Assembly (NCBI RefSeq): GCF_029223525.1
Contig: NZ_JARHTQ010000045.1
Location: forward strand, 1 to 48,550
Direction: 5' to 3'
DNA: 48,550 nt
Source of the DNA: Streptantibioticus ferralitis
GTDB taxonomy: Bacteria > Actinomycetota > Actinomycetes > Streptomycetales > Streptomycetaceae
Shown: positions 15,429 to 23,199 of the stretch, in pieces
Position numbering within the stretch: the stretch's first letter is position 1
How the letters are laid out: each line of letters starts with the position of its first letter
Made by a program: the position numbers and the translations under genes
The notes under the pieces: generated by a model
The model's input: only the letters and a program-made list of their open reading frames with translations
What the model was told of the DNA's origin: nothing
The model's database searches: none

Positions 15429-16115
15429 TCAGGAGAACCTCACAGAGCCGCTCACGAAGCGGTTGAGGATGTACCGGGCAGTGGCCCTGCGTTCGGGTTC
15501 GCTCCGGGGCGGTCGGGTGAAGTTCCAGGCCCATTGGCGCCGTGCCGCGCCGCCCCAAGCGGAGTGGAGGATGTTGGTGTTGAAGACGATGACATCGCCC
15601 GGCTCGCAGTCGATGACAGTGGCGGGAATCTCCTCGCCGGCGAGGCCGAGTTCGCTGTCGTGCCGCATCAGCGTGCGGACGGCGGCTCCCTGCCAGCCCG
15701 AGCCAGGCAGATGGGATCCCGGGATGACTCGCAGCGCGCCGTTGCCGGCATGCAGCCTCTCTCCGTAGACCACGGCCCGCAGGTACAGGCCGTGGTCGTA
15801 GAAGCCGTCGGAGTGCCAGTACGAGTCTCCGACCAAGCGGTTCACATCGCTGGACACCATGGAGACGGCCTGCGCCGCCGTCAGGACCTCCCTCAGCGCG
15901 GGCGCGCGTCCGATGACGGCCATGCGCTCGTCACGCTCGACGGCATGGAAGCAGGTGGAGCGCCTGACCGGGCTGGGATCCGGCAGGAGTGTGCGGAACA
16001 CCTCGTCCAGCGTCAGCAGGAGGGGGGTCGCGTCGCCCGGCAGTACGCAGAAGCCGAACCTTTCGAGCTGCCTGGTGCGCTGCCTGGCCGGAGTCGCAGT
16101 CGCGGCCGTGGTCAC
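15429..16115 (-). CDS. Phytanoyl-CoA dioxygenase-family (PhyH) 2OG/Fe oxygenase
   Basis: A 228-residue PhyH-fold enzyme with a complete active site: H101 and D103 in SYWHSDGFYDHG, H184 in VFNTNILHSAW, and Arg192/193 for 2-oxoglutarate. GALRVIPGSHLPG is the family's signature strand and turn. The start is the GTG of the GTGA overlap with the aldo/keto reductase stop, so translation is coupled. PhyH enzymes hydroxylate, epimerise, desaturate or halogenate small molecules and peptides. In this setting the peptide is the likely substrate, and the degenerate homologue encoded 1 nt downstream may act with it. Confidence 0.85.
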   Translation of the reverse strand: MTTAATATPARQRTRQLERFGFCVLPGDATPLLLTLDEVFRTLLPDPSPVRRSTCFHAVERDERMAVIGRAPALREVLTAAQAVSMVSSDVNRLVGDSYWHSDGFYDHGLYLRAVVYGERLHAGNGALRVIPGSHLPGSGWQGAAVRTLMRHDSELGLAGEEIPATVIDCEPGDVIVFNTNILHSAWGGAARRQWAWNFTRPPRSEPERRATARYILNRFVSGSVRFS

Positions 16116-16879
16116 TGAGTCGCCTTTCCGGTCGCGTACCGCAGGACAGCGCTGTACTCGGCCATTTGCTGTGGGGTACGGGGCGCTATGACGACCGCCC
16201 ACGGGTCGTATCTGGACACGGTGGCGTGGAATGCCTCGCCGATCAGGCGGATCCGGCGTTCGGGCGGAAGCCCGTCGAAGGCGGCACCGCCGGAGAACAG
16301 GCTCCGGACGATGAGGCGGTGTCCAGCGTTGGCAAGGCGCACTGCGAGCCCCCGCCGTCGGTCGAGCAGGGCGGCCTCGACCATCACAGGCATAGGCACC
16401 GGCACCGGCACGTCCAGCAGCAGCTCGACCTCTTCTCCGGTGAGGACCGAGGCGCCCAGTGCGTCGGCCGGTCCGTTCACGACCATCAGTTCGTACAACT
16501 GCCTCCAGTCCAACGACCGCAGGACCTCCGCCGTGGGGTTGTGGACGAAGACGCACTCAACCGACGTCCGTCGAAGCCGTCGGCAGGACCCCTGCAACGT
16601 CGCCAGCATGCCGGGAACGCTGTAGTCCAGCCGGGGCAGAACTCCGCCGATGTCCACCCCCACCTTGGTCCACACCCGGGAGGCGGCAGGGCCACCGGAC
16701 CGGCCGAGATCCCACTCAGCCTGGCCGCGGGCGTAGACCGGCGCCGTGTCGAACAGGTCCACCCCCAGGTGACGGGCCGCGTCCAGCAACCGTGACGCCC
16801 CTACGGCGTCACGGTTCAGCACCATCAGGCCGTCGAAGTGCCCGGACATTCGCATCGTGCCGAGGGCTATGTGTGGCAC
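16112..16879 (-). CDS. Short aldo/keto reductase within the RiPP-like locus
   Basis: A 255-residue AKR with the full catalytic tetrad: D44 and Y49 (LFDTAPVYARGQAE), K72 (RVWTKVG), H113 (CVFVHNP). It is shorter than usual AKRs (about 300-330), mostly at the C-terminal cofactor end, which still shows VVIAPRTPQQMAEY. The GTG start lies inside the end of the radical SAM gene (13-nt overlap) with GGAGGAC just before it. Expected reaction: NAD(P)H reduction of a carbonyl, or the reverse. A carbonyl made on the peptide by one of the oxygenases is an attractive but unproven substrate. Confidence 0.87.
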   Translation of the reverse strand: MPHIALGTMRMSGHFDGLMVLNRDAVGASRLLDAARHLGVDLFDTAPVYARGQAEWDLGRSGGPAASRVWTKVGVDIGGVLPRLDYSVPGMLATLQGSCRRLRRTSVECVFVHNPTAEVLRSLDWRQLYELMVVNGPADALGASVLTGEEVELLLDVPVPVPMPVMVEAALLDRRRGLAVRLANAGHRLIVRSLFSGGAAFDGLPPERRIRLIGEAFHATVSRYDPWAVVIAPRTPQQMAEYSAVLRYATGKATQ

Positions 16880-18285
16880 TGTCCGTCCTCCCCGCAGACA
16901 AGCGCGCAGGTAGGTCCCACGGGCGCCGGCGATCGCCTCATGGCGGCCAGCGAGTCCCGGATGGAATCGCGCGGCCGTAGCACGGAGACCTCGTGTCGCC
17001 GGTCGTATGGGCACAGCCGCAGCATCCCCCTCGGCGAGACATAGCCGCGGGTGCTGACGCAGCTCCGGTGCTCGTTCTGCGATGGTCCGCCGCAGATGGC
17101 AACCGCCGGGCACCGCTCGCAGTCCTGGAAGGGATAGAGCGTCTTGGCGGCACGGCCCAGTTTTGCGTTGTCTGCTCGGATCTCATCCAGGGTGAATATG
17201 AACCGAGGATCACGCCAGTTCAGGTCCAGTACACTGATACGTCCCCCGGGCAGGAGCGCCACATTGACTCCGCCGTCCTCCTGGATGTGCTCGTACACCC
17301 GAGGCCGACGGGAGTCCAGGCTCTGGTAGATGCGGTCCAGGTGAGAGAAAAGCATGCCGCCCTGGGAGATTGCCCGCATCCGGGCCTCGAAGAGGTTGCG
17401 GGCAAGGTCGGGGCCGTGTGCTATCCAGGCCCCGTGAGAGGGGATGGGCGTATTGACGTAGATGAATCGGATGCCGAGGGACATCACGTAGTCGACGATC
17501 TCGGTGAGATTCCCCACGTTCCAGTCCGTGGGGGTGACATTGGCGCCGACGTGCACACCGGAGTCGATCATGCGCTTGATGTTGCGGTGGATTCGTTCGT
17601 CCGCCGGTTTTCCGGACAGCAGGACCCGCTCAAGACTGTTGGTGGCGGGTGGTCCATCGATGGAGACGCCGACACCGTATCCGTACTCAAGGAAATGGTC
17701 GATCAACTCGGGGCGTATCTGCGCACCATTGGTCACCACCGTGGGCTGGATCCTGGCGACACCCTTTTCCGCGGCGAGTTCGCGGGCGTAGGCGTCGCCG
17801 GCTCGCATGAGGTCGTGCCTGATCGTCGGCTCTCCGCCGAACCACTGGTATGTGACCTCCGCACGCCCCTGGTTGACCTCGAACAGCAGGTCGAGACCTT
17901 GACGGAGTTGCTCCTCCGTCATGTCCGGGTTGCCGGTGTTGGTGTCCACGAAGCAGTAGCTGCACTTCATGTTGCAGCGGTCGGTAACGACGATCCGGTA
18001 TCCGGCGATATGGCTGGGAGCTGAGCGTATCCCCATGTCCTGAAGCCGGTTTGTGACGGATTCTGAGAAATTTGCGGGTGGGGCAGCCGAGTTGGGCGGG
18101 GCGAATCCGAAGCGGGCGAGATCCGCGACGATCGAGTCGCCGGACTCCCGGACTGCGGTGGTCTCGTCCTCCGTGAGGTAGACGGTTTCCAGGCGCACCG
18201 GATCGAACATCGCCGCGCCGTTGCCGAGGCCGATGAGAAAGTAGTTTCCCCACACCTGCTCGATCTCATGGGGTGCCGTGGTCAT
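16867..18285 (-). CDS. Radical SAM/SPASM peptide maturase
   Basis: A 472-residue protein from ATG 18285, which has GAGGGAG 7 nt upstream. An N-terminal segment (1-95) resembles the peptide-recognition region of other maturases. The radical SAM CxxxCxxC is C104-C108-C111 (RCNMKCSYC), with GGEP at 150-153 and VSIDGPP at 207-213. The SPASM Cys set is C389, C392, C398, C409, C425. Three more Cys sit in an extra C-terminal tail (C460, C464, C470; CALVCGEDGQC). SPASM enzymes install thioether, C-C cyclophane or ether cross-links in RiPPs. The Cys, Phe and Trp at the precursor's C-terminus are plausible targets. Confidence 0.9.
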   Translation of the reverse strand: MTTAPHEIEQVWGNYFLIGLGNGAAMFDPVRLETVYLTEDETTAVRESGDSIVADLARFGFAPPNSAAPPANFSESVTNRLQDMGIRSAPSHIAGYRIVVTDRCNMKCSYCFVDTNTGNPDMTEEQLRQGLDLLFEVNQGRAEVTYQWFGGEPTIRHDLMRAGDAYARELAAEKGVARIQPTVVTNGAQIRPELIDHFLEYGYGVGVSIDGPPATNSLERVLLSGKPADERIHRNIKRMIDSGVHVGANVTPTDWNVGNLTEIVDYVMSLGIRFIYVNTPIPSHGAWIAHGPDLARNLFEARMRAISQGGMLFSHLDRIYQSLDSRRPRVYEHIQEDGGVNVALLPGGRISVLDLNWRDPRFIFTLDEIRADNAKLGRAAKTLYPFQDCERCPAVAICGGPSQNEHRSCVSTRGYVSPRGMLRLCPYDRRHEVSVLRPRDSIRDSLAAMRRSPAPVGPTCALVCGEDGQCHT

Positions 18286-18428
18286 GGATGAACTCCCTCG
18301 CCGAAAAATTTCCTGCCACCGGACTGCCCTGGCGCCGGAGCCAGCCGGAGGACGCGCGAGGCCGGGCGACATCCCGGTCTCGCGCGGCGCGGTACCCCGC
18401 CGACTCCCGGCCACGTGCTGACGCAGGG

Positions 18429-18800
18429 TCAGCCCTGGGCTGCCTCTTCCTGGCCCTCGATCGACAGGCCGAGCCCGGATATGACCTCGGCGACCTTCTC
18501 GGTGTAACGGGACTTCAGGACCTCGCTGTTCTCCGGCGTGGCGCCGTCCGCGAGCACGATGATCCCCGGGAGAGAGGGGTTGGGCGCCATGACGACGATG
18601 CCCGGCGGATCGATGCTGACAGCCATGATGGCACCGTCCAGGGTGACCCAGTCGATGTTGTCCTTCAGCTTTTCCATGACGACGCTCTGGTGTGTTTGGA
18701 ACGCCTCACGCTCCCCGAACCAGACGCCCGACTTCCCTCGCGAACCAACCGCGTCCGCGTAGAGCAGATGATTGTCCTTGTGCTGACGTGAAATCGCCAT
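18429..18800 (-). CDS. 123-residue protein of unknown family, first gene of the maturation block
   Basis: AAGGAG lies 7 nt before ATG 18800. The product is soluble, with no signal or membrane segment: a polar N-terminal third, a central beta-rich stretch (IDWVTLDGAIMAVSID and GIVVMAPNPSLPGIIVLAD), and a C-terminal helix (SRYTEKVAEVISGLGLSI). No Cys and no precursor-like repeats are present. It lies 143 nt upstream of the radical SAM gene on the same strand. It could be a recognition or partner protein for the maturase. I do not recognise the family. Confidence 0.75.
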   Translation of the reverse strand: MAISRQHKDNHLLYADAVGSRGKSGVWFGEREAFQTHQSVVMEKLKDNIDWVTLDGAIMAVSIDPPGIVVMAPNPSLPGIIVLADGATPENSEVLKSRYTEKVAEVISGLGLSIEGQEEAAQG

Positions 18801-18988
18801 CTACCCACTCCTTAGTCGGTCCATTTCACCGGGGCGCGACTATTGTCTCCATCCGGTGCAGGAAACCGGGGAAGATGTGTTCCGCCGGCCCGAGAAACTC
18901 TGCGCATCCACCGGATCCCCGATAATGCAATCAAACCAATGGCACGCGAAGGGCGCCAGGAAGTTCACCCGGAGGTTTCACCGGAACC
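18801..18988 (-). promoter_or_regulatory. Probable promoter region of the maturation operon
   Basis: A 188-bp gap between the TPR gene stop and the 123-aa gene. It is locally AT-richer around 18920-18940 (ATAATGCAATCAAACCAAT on the plus strand), and a possible minus-strand -10 (ACAATA) lies near 18838-18845. No convincing -35 was found. No operator symmetry stood out. Confidence 0.35.
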
Positions 18989-20041
18989 TCACGGTCGTGA
19001 CTCGGCTCTGGAGTTGAGCGTGTCCTTGATGACCGCCGCGGTCTCCCGCACCGCCACGGTGTCCGGATGCCCCGGGCCGAGCAGCCGAGTCCGCCGCGCC
19101 AGAACGTCCTCGGCGAGCCGCAGCGCGTCCCGCTGCCGACCTGCCGTCGCCCAGCGCGAGGCCAGGCCGTGGGCTGCGAGCAGCGTGTCGGGGTGATCCG
19201 CGCCGAGCACCCGGCGGCGGCGCGCGAAGACGTCCTCAGCCAGGGAGCAGGCGCGGGTGGGGTCACCGGCGGCGTCGGCTGCGCGGGCCAGGTACGTCAT
19301 GGTCCGCCAGGTGTCCGGGTGGTCGAGGCCGAGTTCCCGGCTCCAGATCCGGTGCAGTTCGTCGAGCCGACCCAGCGCGCGGCAGTGGTCACCGCGGTCC
19401 ATGGCGTACCAGCATGCCTCACGGGCCACGTCGTGAGCGCGGCTGTCGCTCAGCACTGCGGGATCCACCGCCAGAAGATGCGGCAGCAGCCTGGCCCAGG
19501 TCGGCCATGTGGCGGGGTCGGACACCTGGCCGGGCGCGGCGGCGATCAGCAGCGCCCGCACCTCGGCGTCGGTCACGGACGGCACATGACTGTCGACGTA
19601 TGAGCGCCGGCTCCGGCCTCGCAGCAGGACCCGGGTGAGCGGATAGAGGGTCAGCGAACCGTCGCGGGCCTGCGCGAGTGCGTATCGGTCGAGGGTGGCC
19701 AGCGCCTCCGCGACCGCAGCTCTGGTTCGCGGCAGGCGCCCCGACTTCCGTTCGGCCGGGAGGGCTGGCACGCACGCACGCAGCGGGAAAGGGTCGGGGG
19801 CCAGCATCGCGCAGGCACTTAGCACGGTTGCCGCGCTCGGGTGCCGTAGCGACAGTTGTCGCAGTGCCACCACGGTCCGAGCCGTCTCCAGGACGGAGTG
19901 GGCGTCGGGTCGGCCCTCGGTGCGGACCTCTTCGACCACCTTCGCCGGCAACTCCCGGTGCCGACGTGCCGTCAGCCCGTCGCCCCGCAGCGCGGCCACC
20001 TCCGCAACGCGCCAGGGGGTCGTGTCACCGGTCGGGGGCAT
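18989..20041 (-). CDS. TPR-repeat protein, STAND/FxsT-like C-terminal half
   Basis: A 350-residue protein from ATG 20041 (GGAG 7 nt upstream; ATG 20059 is possible). The first 170 residues look like the helical/winged part that follows NB-ARC in STAND proteins (LSACAMLAPDPFPLRACVP, then LATLDRYALAQARDGSL, LYPLTRVLL). The rest is kinesin-light-chain-type TPRs with the repeated GxxHPDTxxxxxxLA signature. Such proteins accompany some radical SAM cyclophane RiPP systems as FxsT; that link is a resemblance, not proof. It overlaps the end of the NB-ARC gene by 17 nt, so the pair may act as a split STAND regulator. Confidence 0.75.
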   Translation of the reverse strand: MPPTGDTTPWRVAEVAALRGDGLTARRHRELPAKVVEEVRTEGRPDAHSVLETARTVVALRQLSLRHPSAATVLSACAMLAPDPFPLRACVPALPAERKSGRLPRTRAAVAEALATLDRYALAQARDGSLTLYPLTRVLLRGRSRRSYVDSHVPSVTDAEVRALLIAAAPGQVSDPATWPTWARLLPHLLAVDPAVLSDSRAHDVAREACWYAMDRGDHCRALGRLDELHRIWSRELGLDHPDTWRTMTYLARAADAAGDPTRACSLAEDVFARRRRVLGADHPDTLLAAHGLASRWATAGRQRDALRLAEDVLARRTRLLGPGHPDTVAVRETAAVIKDTLNSRAESRP

Positions 20042-21560
20042 CTGGCTGCTCCAACTCATAGAGGCGGACCAGATCGCGTACCCGGTACCGGGGCGCTCCG
20101 CCCTGCGTGGCGGCAGGCTCGACGGTGGCCAGCCAACGGTCGACCAGCCGTTCGGCGGCGGTTTCAGTCTGATGGTCGGCTAGGCCCAGTCTGGCGGCCA
20201 CCTCGTCACTCGCCCAGGATCCACCGGGTATTCGACTCAAGGCCCGTAGCACGCGGCGCTCGATCGGAGAGAGACTGCCGTGGCTCAGGGCGAGACTGTC
20301 CCGTATGTTGAGATCCCCGATCTCCAGGCGGTCCAGTCGGTACCGCTCGTCGGCTAGCAGTGCGGCCAGCTCGGCGAGCGTACGGTGCGGCCGGACGGCG
20401 AGCCACTCGGCGGCGATCCGCAGGGCCAGCGGCAATCCCGCGCAGTGATGCGCGATACAACGCACGGCTGCCGGATCCTGGCCTGCCCGATCGCCGAGCA
20501 GCGTCCGCAGGAAACGGTCCGACGCCGCGCCGTCCAGTTCCCGTAGTTCGACGGTACGGCAGCCGAGGGCGACCAGTCGGCGGCGGCTGACCACGATGAG
20601 GGCGCTTCGCTGACTGTTCGTCAGCATAGGGCGGATCTGGGCTTCGGAAGCCGCATTGTCGACAACGAGCAGCACCTGACGGGCGGCCAGTTGGGACCGT
20701 ACGGCGGCTGCTCGCTCTTCGAAACTGTCCGGGACCCCGGGCACGGCCAGCGAGCGCAGCACTCTGGCGAGGGCTTCGGCCGGCAGCATGCAGCCGCCCG
20801 CCGCATCGTGCAGGTCGAGATAGATCTGCCCGTCCGGGAACATTGTGCGCAGCCGGTGGGCGACATGTACCGCCAGCGTGGTGGCACCGACCGCGGAGGG
20901 ACCGGACACCACCGCCACCCGCGGGACGCTGGCAGGCCGCCCCGTCGGCGGCCCCGGGGGGCCACCGAGCCAGCCGTACAGCTCGGCGGCCGGCTGGAGG
21001 TGCGCGTCCAGTCCGGGCACGCAGGCAGGCAACTCGCACCGTACGGCCGGGCCGGCCACGGCGGGGGGTGTCGCGGCCGGTCGGCCCCGCGCCGGTACGG
21101 ACGCTGGATGCGGCTGCGCCGCCGACTCCTCCTCGGAGCCGGGGGGCCCGTCGGCAACGCAGTCCGGTGTCGGACCGGGAACGGGAACGTTCCGGGGACC
21201 GGCCAGCGGGCCGTGAAGTTCCGTGGAAACCGCCGGGGCCTGCGACGAGAACCCCGACGCGTGCAAGAATTGGGTGAAGTCGGAGCCGGTCAGTTTGAGG
21301 GCCTGCGCCAGCAGGACCACCGATCGCAGTCGCGGGCTGGTCCGCTCCCTCTCGAGGTCACTAATGGACCGGGTGCTCAGCGAGGATAATTCCGCGAGGT
21401 CGTCCTGAGTGAGCCTGGCGCGGAGCCGATTCCCGCGTAACAGAGAGCCAAAACGCTCCCCCCGCGCGATGGGAACGCTCGTCAAGGCGGAGAGTCCGGA
21501 CGTCGTCTCCTCACGGCTCCGCGCCGCGGGCCGTCGATTGCCATTCGCCACGTCCCTCAC
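20025..21560 (-). CDS. XRE-HTH NB-ARC regulator with degenerate Walker A
   Basis: A 511-residue protein. Residues 37-92 form an XRE helix-turn-helix (RFGSLLRGNRLRARLTQDDL, then STRSISDLERERTSPR). A Pro/Ala-rich linker follows, and the NB-ARC domain starts near 195. The P-loop reads GPSAVGATTLA, with Ala226 where the ATP-binding Lys should be; Walker B is LLVVDNAAS. A winged-helix end (PRYRVRDLVRLYELE) closes the domain. AfsR/SARP-related and STAND regulators of secondary metabolism share this plan, which suggests control of the adjacent locus. The GTG start at 21560 is uncertain; a second GTG lies nine bases further on. Confidence 0.83.
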   Translation of the reverse strand: MRDVANGNRRPAARSREETTSGLSALTSVPIARGERFGSLLRGNRLRARLTQDDLAELSSLSTRSISDLERERTSPRLRSVVLLAQALKLTGSDFTQFLHASGFSSQAPAVSTELHGPLAGPRNVPVPGPTPDCVADGPPGSEEESAAQPHPASVPARGRPAATPPAVAGPAVRCELPACVPGLDAHLQPAAELYGWLGGPPGPPTGRPASVPRVAVVSGPSAVGATTLAVHVAHRLRTMFPDGQIYLDLHDAAGGCMLPAEALARVLRSLAVPGVPDSFEERAAAVRSQLAARQVLLVVDNAASEAQIRPMLTNSQRSALIVVSRRRLVALGCRTVELRELDGAASDRFLRTLLGDRAGQDPAAVRCIAHHCAGLPLALRIAAEWLAVRPHRTLAELAALLADERYRLDRLEIGDLNIRDSLALSHGSLSPIERRVLRALSRIPGGSWASDEVAARLGLADHQTETAAERLVDRWLATVEPAATQGGAPRYRVRDLVRLYELEQPDAPDR

Positions 21561-22141
21561 CGGTGCCCACCGATCCCCCGGGAGCGCTTCTTCGGTGACA
21601 CGGGCTCCACACAGGGCCGTGGATGCGATTCTGTGCCGTGCGCGGATCTGTCCGTGACGTCGGTGAACTTTCCGAACCGAATCGCGGTCCGAATAGTGGG
21701 AGAGAGGAAACTCTGTAGCCCAGTAGCGTCCATACAGCTACCCGATCCTTTATGTGGTTCGTGGAGGAGAACGTCAGTCAGGCACGCCTCCGTGCGCGGC
21801 GCGGTGGCGATTACCCGGGGCCGATCCGTCGTGCTCTTTGCCCTTTCCAGGAAATACGGGGCCGCCGAGCTACTGCGGCGATTTTTGGGCAGCCTGGTCG
21901 CACGCGCTCATGGCCGTACCCGTCGTGCCGGTCAGCGCCGGGGTGCCCGCCAGTACGACGGCCCCAGGGGCACCGCACCCAGCGTTCCTGCGGCGAGGGT
22001 CATATCCAGGGCCGAAAGGCCAGGTTTGTACGGCCTGTTGATGACGTCGTGGCACGGCGGCGCCGCAGCGGCTTCGGTGGCACGGCGGCGGCTTCGGCGC
22101 CCTTCGGCCCGTCGGCAGACGGTGAGTGGCGCCGCCCGCGC
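21561..22141. other. 581-bp gap, no confident gene
   Basis: No open frame here has convincing codon use. On the minus strand, ATG about 22001 gives MTLAAGTLGAVPLG, and one frame over it continues AVVLAGTPALTGTTGTAMSA to a stop near 21870. Together these would make a small secreted peptide broken by a frameshift. On the plus strand, GGAGGAGAACGTC at 21763-21775 looks like a ribosome site but is followed by no start codon. The gap probably also holds the promoter of the NB-ARC gene. Confidence 0.3.
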
Positions 22142-22897
22142 TCACGGTCGTGCCGCGAACACGATCTGGCCTAGCGAGCGCGGCGCCAACGCGCCGGCAC
22201 CGCGTTCGATCAAGTCGGCCGCCCTCGGCCATCTCGTGCTTCGCACCCAGGCGCGCGGCCTTGCGGCGAAGCGGATGATGCTGTGGGAATAGCCCGCCAA
22301 GCGCAGGATGCGGGTGAACTCGTCAGCGGTGTACTCCCGCAGGTGGTCATACGTTCCGTAGGGCCGCACCTGGGGGAGCTCCATCGAGGTGCCACCGTGG
22401 GTAAGGAACAGGAGCCGGTTGAGCACGCAGGAGAAGTTCGGCATGGTGCCGACCAGGACACCGCCCGAGCATAGGATGCCGCGCCATGAGGCCAGCAGTG
22501 GGATGAGGCGGGACGGCTCGATGTGCTCAAGGATCTCGCAGGCGGCCACCACGTCGTACCTGTCCGGGAGTTCGCCTGCGGTCAGCGAGTCCCGCTCGAT
22601 GACACGGTCGGCGTACCGCTTGCCCGCGTTCCGCCAGGCCGAGTGCTGCCACATCGGCGCCTGTGGATACTCCAGGCCGGTGATCTCCGCGGCGGGGTAG
22701 GCGCAGCGCAGCACGGCCGTCGAATACCAGAAGCCGACCCCGACGTCGAGCACTTCCCGGGCTGTCGGCTTCACGTCCAAGGTCAACTCGGCGAGCTTCC
22801 GCAGCCGCAGAAGGTTCTCCCGGGCCGCCACCGCTGGTGTGTCGCGCCTCTCGAACGTTTTTGCCAACTCGGTTATTTCGATGCCTAGTTGCACCAT
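22142..22897 (-). CDS. Class I SAM-dependent methyltransferase (UbiG-like)
   Basis: A 251-residue protein from ATG 22897 with AGAGAGGCGGG before it. Motif I is EVLDVGVGFWYSTAV, the acidic motif II lies in EITGLEYPQAP, and post-motif DVVAACEILEHIEPSRL is typical of UbiG/COQ5-like enzymes. It lies on the same strand upstream of the regulator pair but is separated by a 580-bp gap, so membership of the RiPP-like locus is uncertain. Methyl acceptor unknown. The long frame upstream of ATG 22897 has poor codon use and was not included. Confidence 0.83.
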   Translation of the reverse strand: MVQLGIEITELAKTFERRDTPAVAARENLLRLRKLAELTLDVKPTAREVLDVGVGFWYSTAVLRCAYPAAEITGLEYPQAPMWQHSAWRNAGKRYADRVIERDSLTAGELPDRYDVVAACEILEHIEPSRLIPLLASWRGILCSGGVLVGTMPNFSCVLNRLLFLTHGGTSMELPQVRPYGTYDHLREYTADEFTRILRLAGYSHSIIRFAARPRAWVRSTRWPRAADLIERGAGALAPRSLGQIVFAARP

Positions 22898-23119
22898 CCC
22901 GCCTCTCTTGTCGGTTTCTGGTCGGAGGCTGCGCCGACGCGGTGGAGGAGTTCGGCGCCGCGTTTTCTCGCCGGTGCCGGGAACGTGGGACCCCCCTTGG
23001 CAACCTGTAGGGCCCGCAGAGAATGCTGCTCCGCTCGATCGCGCCGCTGCCGATTCGTTGAATGGCTGCACTGAGGCTATGCGCGAACCAGTGCGAACTT
23101 CGTACACCGAGCGCTGTAT

Positions 23120-23149
23120 CTCCGGGTGGAGAACGGCCTCCACCCGGAG
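23120..23149 (-). terminator. 12-bp perfect hairpin
   Basis: CTCCGGGTGGAG and CTCCACCCGGAG are perfect complements around AACGGC. The hairpin lies in the 22,898-23,199 gap, which holds no gene, just beyond the end of the amidohydrolase remnant, and may be its old terminator. Confidence 0.55.
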
Positions 23150-23199
23150 GCGACCCCGCACTGGTCAGAGGGCCGGGCCGGAGCCGCGGCTCCTGGTGC

